From contig JAFFSR010000307.1 of the NCBI GenBank assembly GCA_017163975.1, forward strand, positions 3,740,501-3,804,500: 64,000 bases of DNA. The letters run 5' to 3'. The translations under genes and the position numbers were made by a program. Under the pieces are notes generated by a model that was given only the letters and a program-made list of their open reading frames with translations, was not told the DNA's origin and searched no databases. The DNA comes from Anastatus disparis. Its lineage: Eukaryota; Arthropoda; Insecta; Hymenoptera; Eupelmidae. Positions 55,133-64,000 of the stretch are shown here, piece by piece. How positions within the stretch are numbered: the first letter of the stretch is position 1; the number at the start of each line of letters is the position of its first letter.

Positions 55133-55140
<8 letters not shown>
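54596..55140. repeat. Degenerate inverted repeat with AAGAATAGGAG arms
   Basis: TTAAGAATAGGAG...AGAGAGAAC...AAAACTTAGTGG (54606-54670) pairs loosely with CACTAAGTTTT...GTTCTCTCTC...CTCCTATTCTTA (55080-55137). A third related piece (AATATACTCTCTCTTA) is near 55750. The arms are too diverged to define ends. No gene is seen from 54491 to 55137. Confidence 0.5.

Positions 55141-55198
<58 letters not shown>
55137..55198. repeat. (TA)n microsatellite
   Basis: About 60 bases of uninterrupted TA. Confidence 0.95.
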
Positions 55199-55200
<2 letters not shown>

Positions 55201-55615
55201 TATATTAAAACATGTAACAAATATTTTATGGCTAAATTATATTGACAACAAAAATTTCTATTACGTTAATAAATAATATTTTATAGAAATGATGACAAAT
55301 AAAAAATCTTTGTTATTATTAAATATCATTTTACAAATTATATTAATAAATAATATTTTATATTAAAAATTTATAAAAATGTTCAAGTGAATATTTTGAC
55401 ATTATTTATTTATCAATATATAAAAATTCAATCATCATACAGTAATAATAACAAGACAATATTGAATTTTATTTCATGTATTAAAAATACTACGAACAGA
55501 TTCAAAAATAGTTAAAAAATTTATATTAATTTTAAATTTAGTATACTTTTTAAATCTTACACGTATACCCGTTTCATGTTCATGATGCGATAATGAGACG
55601 ATATATACGTTCAAA

Positions 55616-55661
<46 letters not shown>
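55616..55661. repeat. (GA)n microsatellite
   Basis: About 42 bases of uninterrupted AG dinucleotides. Confidence 0.95.
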
Positions 55662-57324
55662 ATGAGCATATGGGAGATTAGTGCGCGAAAAATACAAGTA
55701 CGTGCTCTTAGAAGTTTATCTCTATCCTACTAATAAACTCCCAATATACTCTCTCTTAACTTATACATATATATAGTAATACTAAGAGTAACGTTTTATA
55801 TTCAGGCACTTAAGATATTTTTTGATGAAATTATGTACAAATAAAAATCCATTATATTAATAAATAATATTTTTTATTTATATTAAAAAATATATAAATT
55901 TCTATGAATTAAAATTTTTTTGTAACAATATTGTTGATATTATTGATTTTTCTTTGAATTATTAAAAAACGTATAACATTTTTGAAAAATAAAATTATTT
56001 TCAATATAAACATTCATATTAATAAAATTTAATAATAAATATTGGAAACAAAATTTTAAAACAGATTTAAAATTTTAAATGGTCAAAAATTAATTTAAGA
56101 AAATCGCATAGATGAAAGTGTGCAAGTTAAAATTGTACGCTTTATGTATAAAGTAAGACCACAAGTCAACCTGCAGAATCAATATTAATAAATTTTAATA
56201 TTAATAAATATTAAAAATAAATTTAACACGTTTAAAATCTTATATGTAAACAACAAAAAAGTTTAAAAGAGGTAGATAGAAAAAAAGCCAGGCCTACAAG
56301 CTACATTTGTTTTCATAAACCTACAATAAAGCTGTAAAGACCCGAGTAGAATGAACTATGATTTACGATAAGTACCCGATATACGAGAAGCGCTCAGACT
56401 TTTTTAATTTTCATTTCTCTTCCACGCCATATTCTTAAGATGCAAAAAATAATGTTTGTTTAATGAATTAAAAATAAAAATTTTTAATATGTCATCTTAT
56501 AGAGAGCACCCATGTTTGTTTCTCTGCTAAGAGAGCCAACATTTCATGAACAGAATATTTACTAGATGATCGTTGAGAACTCTCATGCTTACGTACCGAA
56601 AAAATTCTAAGAATAATATGTCACAATTAGTTTTATAAAAATGAATATGATATCAAACTATAACAAATATAATTTCAATCAGGAAATTTATATTCTGATA
56701 AGTTAAATTAATTTCACACTCATCTTACATAACAAAATAATTTCTTAGAATAATTTTGGTAGTTTCTTTTTGAAATTATTTTTGCTTTCATAACAGCGTA
56801 ATATTAAACTTGAGTTTTTTATACGGAAATCAGTTTCGTCTTCTCTACAGGAAATTTACAAATTAATAGTACGCAAATTATTTAAACAGCATCTTCTTAA
56901 TCTTAATGTTGTATATGTTTTTTTTTAAAAATAAGCCTTTTATTTTTTAACGCTGCTTTGAGGTACGACGGAAAAAGGGTATCATTTTACTTTTGTCTTA
57001 ATACACATGGTTACTTTTATTTTTCCTAAGCATATGTACCACTGCAGCTATCTTATTTTTCGACAAATATTAACAGTTTAAATTTGTCTCGGTATTTTTT
57101 CACGTCTCATAAACCCAAAACATTTTTTTCCTATGTTCGAAGAGATTTAATACGTGTAGAAAAAATGTTTACAGCTATGCTCATAAAGGAGATTTTGTTA
57201 CTTTTCTCCGGTAATAAGCATATTATTTTATTTTTTGTCAACGTCCAGCGTTAATATTAAGATTAGGTCTAAAAATTTTTCGTCAAAGGTTCAGTTCTGC
57301 TTTTGACTTAGAGTTAAAATCATC
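55662..57324. other. AT-rich spacer, no gene seen
   Basis: 1.66 kb of AT-rich DNA with no convincing ORF, RNA or repeat pair. 57240-57324 may be the 5' leader of the following ORF. Confidence 0.55.
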
Positions 57325-58462
57325 GTGATCATGTCAGAATCAAATTCAGAATTTATAGATGTGGACGGAGGTATGGAGTCCGACAGCGACTTATCATACC
57401 ATTCAATATTACTTTCGCGTCGTGGTAATATTTCACCACTGTTGATGTATTCATCTTCTTCGAGCGAAAGTGTTGTGCTCGTGAGATATGAAAAAGAAGA
57501 ACCGAACGTTATAGATATTCATAGCATCTCAGACAATGATGTTATCAATGGTGATAGTGAAGATAGAGATGATGAAAGTGATACATTGGAAGAAACTTCC
57601 GTAAAAAGTGCTTAAATGACTGGAGCAACCCCCGTAAAAAGTAGTGAAACAGATGAAGCAACTTACGTCAAACGTTGTAAATTAGAAAAAATTGAAGTGT
57701 CTAGTTATGCTACAGCAGCATACATTGGTAGACAGTTTCATGGTTTTAAGAGCATGACGAAACTGTCCGCCTTCTAATAATATTTCCAATCCTAACTTAT
57801 GAATAAACGATGCGTTTAATCGAGTTTTTTTGCTATAAAGAAAAAGTTTGTAAGATTAAACTCTAGTGCGGACAACTCAAGAAAACCACCAAAATATTAT
57901 ACATACAAAGTTATAATAAAAACTTTCAATATTTCGTATTTTAAGGTTAAGTTTGTCGAGTTTAATATCTAATTTCCAATCCAAGCTCATAAAAAAATAA
58001 CAAGTTCAAATGATTTTTTATTTTAACAAAAATTATTGTATTAATATAACTTTAGTGCGGACAAGTCATTATATTTGTTTAATTTAAAAATTTAAAAAGA
58101 TATCGATAAAATAAAAAAAGCAAAACTCGATTGCTGCAGCTCCGACATGCCGTTAATGCTACATCCCAAGAGAGTGCCAAGCACAGTTATAATGTTTTTA
58201 CGACATTCTTCGAAGGGATACTTAACAGTGAAGAAAGCGCGTCACAAGGTGTGGAAACGCTTAGTGAAATCGTCCCACGATCTGCACTCATACCGTGTGG
58301 GCGTGAGCATAAGCCACTGCGTGGATTTGATGCAAGCAGATATTCTGAGAGATTATTTTACCGTCAAGCCCGTAACCAAAGGGTTAAATGGTATTACTGT
58401 TATAAATGTAACAATTGGGTATGCCCCCACCAATTCGGGTGCAACTGTAGCCGAATTAATTA
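57325..58462 (+). pseudogene. Unrecognised gene split by a family A element
   Basis: The 5' part (57325-57615) starts MIMSESNSEFIDVDGG and is very acidic and Ser-rich. A TAA at 57613-57615 is followed in frame by more acidic text to QFHGF, where a TTAA element sits (57750-58152). The reading frame resumes after the element (NATSQESAKHSYN), so host codons on both sides are in register. The 3' part ends KWYYCYKCNNWVCPHQFGC, a Cys-rich tail, and a TAA near 58460. Acidic start plus CxxCN...C tail resembles the two ends of piggyBac transposases without the catalytic core, but this is weak inference. Excluding the insert, about 245 codons. Confidence 0.55.
57750..58152. mobile_element. TTAA element family A, copy 2 (403 bp)
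   Basis: TTAA on both sides (57746-57749 and 58153-58156). Ends GAGCATGACGAAACTG and CAGCTCCGACATGCCG. Same length as copy 1 and about 95% identical by eye. Confidence 0.92.
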
Positions 58463-58489
58463 AATTAAAAACAAAGTGAAAATCTTTCA

Positions 58490-58915
58490 AAAAAATATAT
58501 ATATATATCTCCCTATATTATATAGTTACATAAAAAAAACCTCCTCTCCTACCCCTCATCATCCCTCCCTTTATTTTGTATGCTTAAAACATCACAATCC
58601 GCCCCTCAAAATAACGTAAAAATATGTCTAGAAATAATCTTTTTTGAAAAAAAAGACACCCCTCTACTACCCAAGTCACTCCTCTTGCTACCCCTCGTAC
58701 GTCACTTATCCCCCCCTCAGATAATTTAGCTAAATTTACCTTATTTTACCAATGTATTTGTTACTCATGCTCTATACCACTACTATCACCCTTCCCACTA
58801 CTACCCCATCATTACTACTCCTCATTTTTTTTCTCTCCTCTTCAAAAAATCACAAGTCTCCCCTCACTCAACAAGTCACCCCTCATAACCCCTCATGCCC
58901 CTAATACACTCTTCA
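58490..58915 (+). repeat. Polypyrimidine-rich tract with ACCCCTC words
   Basis: Between about 58540 and 58905 the plus strand is C/T-rich, with repeated CACCCCTC, TACCCCTC and AACCCCTCAT words and a CCCCCCC run. It does not code. It may form triplex or i-motif structure, or be a degenerate minisatellite. Confidence 0.6.
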
Positions 58916-60029
58916 TAAAATCATTATAAACCATTAAGAAAAAAATTTTTTAATTTTATATTTATGAAATACTTGCTTAAGGCTATATAATGCAATATAT
59001 ATTTAATACATAGTTAATAATATTATAGATTGTTGATACAATTATTTTTTAACCATCAACTAATACCTACGTTCCTTAGACAACTTTCCACACCACCCAT
59101 ACTGAGACAAAAAAAAATAAGAAACTTCTACTTCCAACATTTAAGCTTACTTTTTTCTGTGTCCAAGCTGTACTTGCCTAAAAGTAAAGCACATTTTACT
59201 TTGTGCTTATTATCTAGGTCAAAAAGACTTATCAAAAAATTGCCTACGTCTAAAAGATTCTTCTTTCAGGTTAGCTTGAATTTCTTTTCTTGTTTTTGTC
59301 TTGAGTTGAATCTTTTGAAAGTCTTAAGTAGGAGTTTTTATTTTTTTTATCAGTATAACGAGGTATTGTCAATGGCGCGTTGGGTTTTTTTTTGTTTATA
59401 AAGAAAAATTAAATATTAAAAGTGGTACCCTTCGCCAGTAGCCCTACATAACCACTTTTAAAATAATTTAAATTAAAAAAATTTTTTTACATTTCTTTAA
59501 ATGTCAAAAGTAGAAATGTTATTGTAAATTTACATTAATTAAAAAGATAAAAATTATAATGATTATTAATTCACTCATTTATAAAAAAGTAAAAATAAAA
59601 ATTATATTGTTAATGTAAAATTTTATCTTTTAAACTCTTTATACGAGTAAATAAAGTTATATAATTTTTATTTTATTTATCTTTAATATTTTCAATATTT
59701 TAAGGAATATATTTTTATCCTTTTTTGTTTGTTTATATTTAATCATATATAATATAAATTATATAACAAATCATAAATTTTTTATATAAAGAGTGTGATA
59801 TTAATTTTTCAATATTAAAATAAATAATTTAACTCAATTCAATTCTTTAAAAAATGATTCTATATAAATTAATAATATATTTTTAATATATTTATTTTAA
59901 AATTATAACTATAGTTATTATGATTTTCTTACCTATTTTATTGTTTCTAAAATATATTTAAATTAATCTAAAATAAATAAATCATAAGTTTCCAGCAGGA
60001 GATTTAGGTTGGAGTATAGGATATAAAAA
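58916..60029. other. AT-rich spacer, no supported gene
   Basis: A 123-codon ORF at 59030-59401 is Leu/Phe/Ser-rich with no recognisable domain and is probably chance. The rest is AT-rich. Confidence 0.5.
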
Positions 60030-62943
60030 AATGAAAATATTGAAAATAATGATTGTCTTACAATACTACAATATTATTTATATAGAATCCATTGGAGACC
60101 AAATTTAAAAAATTTCAACCCTATTTTATATTGTGGAAGATTAACACAACAATACATAACACATGCATATGTGATGGTTAAAAGTAATGTTAAAAGTGTT
60201 AAAAATGGTTAAAAGTAATAAAATAATAGAATGAATTTTTTTTAGAAATAATCAAAAACAATTACGCATAGAATGTTATCAAGATTTATTAGATCATGTA
60301 ATAAATAGTGCTTCAAATTTTTTAACAAATTTTGAAAACAAAGAGAGAATTAGAAATCTTTTTATTTTACCCTCATCATATATTGGAAGTCCACAACATA
60401 TGCAGCAATATTATCAAGATGCCATGGCAATAATGAAAACAGTAGGAAAACCAGACTTATTTATAACAATGGCGTGTAATCCTAAATGAAAAGAATTGAA
60501 AGAAATTTTAAAAAATTTTTCAGAAGGGACAACTTCCAATGACATACCAAATATCACAGTAAGATTATTTTATATAAAATTTAAAATGTTATTGAATGAT
60601 ATTATAAAAAATAAAATTTTTGCTCTTGTTATAGCTTATGTATTTTCGATTGAATTTCAAAAAAGAGGGTTACCTCACGCGCATATTATTATAACATTAC
60701 ATCATAATCATAAAATATTAACTCCAGAAAATATTGATAAATATATTTCAGCAGAAATACCTTCATCAGAAAATAAATATTTACAAAAATTAGTATTTAA
60801 ACACATATTACATGGACCACATATAGATAAATCACCTTGTTACGAAAAAAATAAAACTATATTTAAAAAAAAATTCCCAAAATCATTTAATGAAATTACA
60901 ATAGTTGAAGAAAACAAATATCCACAATACAAAAGAAGAAATAATATTTTAGATAATCATACGTATAATTTAAAAAATAATAAAAAAATTATACAAGTTG
61001 ATAATTCTATGGTAGTTCCTTACAACAGTTTTTTGTTAGCAAAATATAATGCTCATGTCAATACTTAACTTTGTATGTCAATACAAAGTATAAAATATAT
61101 TTATGATTATATTTATAAAGGTGTAGATAAAGCTTACTGTAAAATAAAACAAGATGAAATTGAAGAAAATAATAAAGATGATGTTTATGATGAGATAACT
61201 CAATACATAAATGGAAGATATTTAAGTCCAATGGAGGCCGTATGGAGATTACAAGAATTTCCACTATGCGGTAGAAGTCATACAGTAATAAGATTAAATA
61301 TCCGTACAGAAAATCAATAAAAAATAATTTTTAATGAAAATGATATACATTTAGCATTAAACAAATACGAAACAACATTGACCGCATGGTTTAAATTGAA
61401 TGAAAAAGATGATTTTGCTAAAAAAATTAAATATGTTAATATCCTACAATATTATATTTTTAATTCTAAGACTGAATCTTGGATTAAAAGATCAAAATTT
61501 AGAAAAAATATAGCCATTGGTAGATTAAATGTAGTATCACCAAAAGATAGTAAACGTTTTTTTTTTAATGAAAAAATAAACAGGGTAAAAGGCCTAACAT
61601 CTTTTAAGGATTTACGAACTTACGAAAATGTAACTTATAATACTTATAAAGAAACTGCTCTTGCAATGAATTTAATAGAGCACGAAAAACAAATTTATTA
61701 TATTTTTGAAGAAGCATGCCATGTTATGTTACAAGTACAATTACGTAAATTTTTAACATGTTTTTTATTATATGAAAATATTCAAGGTAACATTATTTGG
61801 GAAAAATATAAAAAAGTTTTTATAGAAGATTTTAAAGAAAATAAAGAAAACAAAGCTTTATCCCATTTTAATCAAATATTAAATTCAGAAGAAGTGTCAT
61901 GTGAAAATTTTGGTTTACCTGAACTAAATGAAAACTATATCGAGGAAAACGAAGAAATTAATAATGAAATTATAATTTTTAGTAAAAAAAAATTTGATAA
62001 AATGTATAAACAATTGAATAACGATCGAAAACATATTTTTGAACAAATAATAAATAATAATCATAAAATTTTTTTCATAGATGGACCAGGAGGTTCTGGA
62101 AAAACATTTTTATATAAAACATTAATATATTATTTTATAACAATATATAAAATATTTTTATCAATGGCTTGGACAGGTATTGCTTCAATTTTATTACCAA
62201 AAGGTTTAGCCAGTCACCGAACTTTTAGATTACCGTTAGATTTAAATAACATTTAAAGTGCATTTTTAAAATTTGATTCAGATAAGAAAAAATTAAGAGA
62301 AGCAAATGTAATTATATGGGACGAAGCATCAATGATTCCTAAAAAAGCTTTAGAAATAGTTGACAAAACATTAAAAGATGTCTGTCATAATAATGAAATT
62401 TTTGGAGGAAAAATTATTATTTCAGGTGGAGATTTCCGTCAAATTTTACCTGTATTAAAATATGGAAATAAATATACAATTATAGGACAAACTATAAAAT
62501 ATTCAACCCTATGGCCCAAGTTTCATATTTTTAAATTAAAAAAAATGTAAGATCTAATGATGAAAATTTTTCATCATTTTTATTAGATATCGGAGAAGGA
62601 AAAGTTGATACATTTATTACACCAGAAAAATGGAAAACTAATAATGTTTGTAATAATATTTATGAAAACATTAAAAATAATTATTGTTTTTCAAAAAATG
62701 TTATTTTAAGTACACATAATGAAGATGTGAATATTTTAAATAATAAAATATTGAATTTAATTAATAATGAAACAATGACATATTATAGTATTGATTATGC
62801 AACATATAAGGGTGTTGATCAAACAGATGATAATATTCATTTAAATTATCCAATAGAAATGTTCAATAATATAAGAGAAGGATCGCCTCCACATGAACTT
62901 TATTCAAAAATAAATGCCGTAATAATGCTGATTAGGAATTTAA
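60030..62943 (+). pseudogene. Helitron RepHel (HUH endonuclease-Pif1 helicase), broken
   Basis: Rep part: RPNLKNFNPILYCGRLTQQY near 60095-60150, QLRIECYQDLLDHVI, GSPQHMQQYYQDAMAI, ITMACNPK followed by TGA (60487-60489), then IEFQKRGLPHAHIII with the HUH histidines, and the Tyr-bearing SIKYIYDYIYKGVDKA (61090-61130). Helicase part: FFIDGPGGSGKTFLY (Walker A), MAWTGIAS, NVIIWDEASMIPK (Walker B), IIISGGDFRQILPV (motif III). Frame breaks: TAA at 61066-61068, 61318-61320 and about 62256, and a slip in an A-run near 62548. The C-terminal part is cut at VIMLIRNL by a TTAA element, and no Helitron 3' end is seen. RepHel enzymes drive rolling-circle transposition. Confidence 0.88.
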
Positions 62944-63238
62944 GAGCATGACCAAGCTGCCCGCCTTCTAATAAAATTTCCAATCCTAACTAATGAATAA
63001 ACGATGCGTTTAATCGAGTTTTTTTGCTACAAAGAAAAAATTTGCAAGATTAAACTCTAGTGCGGACAACTCAAGAAATCCACCAAAATATTATAGATAC
63101 AAAGTTATAATAAAAACTTGTAATGTATCGTATTTTGAGGTTAGGTTTGTCGAGTTTGATATCTAATTTCCAATCCAAGCTCATAAAAAAATAACAAGTC
63201 CAAATGATTTTTTATTTTTACAAAAATTATTGTATTAA
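62944..63238. mobile_element. TTAA element family A, copy 3, truncated
   Basis: Begins GAGCATGACCAAGCTG after TTAA (62940-62943), in the Helitron helicase gene. It matches family A up to TTATTGTATTAA, where family B enters at its own internal TTAA (63235-63238). The remaining 110 bp of family A are not found on the other side. Confidence 0.9.
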
Positions 63239-63618
63239 GAGCAGGTCGTATATCTCTGTCCTTTTCTAATCAAAGAATTAATTTTTTTGCAAAAACTAAT
63301 AATTGCAGCAAAAAATAAAGAGATAGCCCCATCTTGTATAATGAAAAGCAAGATTTTCTTTGTTGAAGAAAAATTATTTTTATCGTTTCGTTTTGAAGAA
63401 AACCTTGAAAAACTTGAAAAATAGAGGTTAGGATTAATGATTCAGTTTTTCAAGGTTTCCTTAAAAACGAAGCGATAAAAATAATTTTCCCTCATAAAAG
63501 AGAATCTTGCTTTTTATTATACGAGATGGGGCTTTCTTCTTATTTTTCGCTACAATTATGAATTTTTGTGAAAAATCAATTCTTAGATTAGAAAAGGACA
63601 GATATACTCAACCTCCTC
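63239..63618. mobile_element. TTAA element family B, second full copy (380 bp)
   Basis: Begins GAGCAGGTCGTATATCTCTG and ends CAGATATACTCAACCTCCTC. The right flank is TAAA rather than TTAA. Very similar to the copy at 38792 (about 95% by eye), with the same whole-length inverted repeat. Confidence 0.92.
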
Positions 63619-64000
63619 TAAAAGTGTATATAAACAGATGTCATCGATATAAATATTTACATTTTTTGAATACTATGTATTTATACATAATTAGCTATAG
63701 AACTATTTTTCGGCATTATTTTTAATATTCGAGCTTAATAGATTCATAGCATAAGGCAGACATTCTTGTTTTGTTATTTTTTTACTATTATACCCAAGTC
63801 CCGACCACTTTTAAGCATTTTTTTATAAATAAAATAAAATTGTTTAGATTTGAATGATTTTTTTTCATTCTCACCTATTTTTCTGCAAATCGGCCATGTA
63901 AAACGGTTTAATAATGATGCCTTAATGTTTGTAGTGGGCCTAGAAATCATACTCAAGAGGAATTTTTGAGTGACATTAAATTTTTATTTAAACTTACTCT
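63619..64000. other. AT-rich end of window, no gene seen
   Basis: No ORF with recognisable features, and no continuation of family A or of the Helitron. Confidence 0.55.

Noticed and set aside
59030..59401. 123-codon ORF as a gene
   Set aside because: Low-complexity Leu/Phe/Ser/Lys composition in AT-rich DNA; no motif or homologous pattern recognised.
63507..63725. 72-codon plus-strand ORF
   Set aside because: It overlaps one arm of the family B element, which also appears non-coding at 38792.

Overview
The window is an AT-rich stretch of insect-type nuclear DNA made almost entirely of transposable elements nested in one another. No ordinary host housekeeping gene is recognisable. The element set (errantivirus with env, Polinton/Maverick, Helitron, a non-LTR element with an FP25K-like ORF1, many TTAA and TA foldback elements) fits an insect, perhaps a hymenopteran; the exact order is a guess. 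Nearly every coding region carries stops or frameshifts, so this is mostly a graveyard whose insertion order can be read.

Layout. 0.8-4.0 kb: a Ty3/gypsy-type LTR element keeping gag and protease but with the reverse transcriptase/integrase core deleted. Its 3' LTR is split by a 403-bp TTAA element (family A). 4-12 kb: AT-rich DNA with at least five foldback/MITE elements. 12.0-16.9 kb: a degenerate non-LTR retrotransposon, + strand. 17.4-25.3 kb: a decayed errantivirus, - strand, gag-pol-env, between (AT)n tracts. 25.4-29.1 kb: a 1.6-kb near-perfect palindrome, then fragments of a second non-LTR element split by a second, 1.1-kb palindrome. 29.1-30.6 kb: CA/TA microsatellite block split by a hAT-like MITE. 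30.6-37 kb: small elements, tRNA-like sequences and a rearranged Polinton fragment.

37.1-53.5 kb: a Polinton (Maverick) on the - strand, the most information-rich part. In transcription order: protein-primed DNA polymerase B, packaging ATPase, a small basic protein, an unnamed ORF, integrase with chromodomain, minor capsid, a basic GSGYKRR-motif protein, major capsid, a conserved ORF, a small acidic ORF and an adenain-like protease. Genes are packed tightly, as in a virus genome, and most are broken. Two younger elements sit inside it: a 381-bp TTAA element (family B) in the major capsid gene, and a 5.5-kb DDE/SWIM transposon with about 160-bp terminal inverted repeats inside the polymerase zinc region. 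That transposon carries a 1.7-kb satellite built from 10-bp GGTCA-headed subunits.

53.6-64 kb: an unrecognised gene with likely introns, another unrecognised gene split by a family A element, a polypyrimidine tract, a decayed Helitron RepHel gene, and a family B element inserted in a family A element.

The best candidate for something new is a group of TTAA-flanked non-autonomous elements (families A, B, C and diverged relatives) that share a terminal consensus close to GAG-S-M-K-G-W-CG. They look like products of one unseen transposase. Insertion order inferred: gypsy LTR element, Polinton, Helitron and the 57-kb gene first; family A next; family B last.
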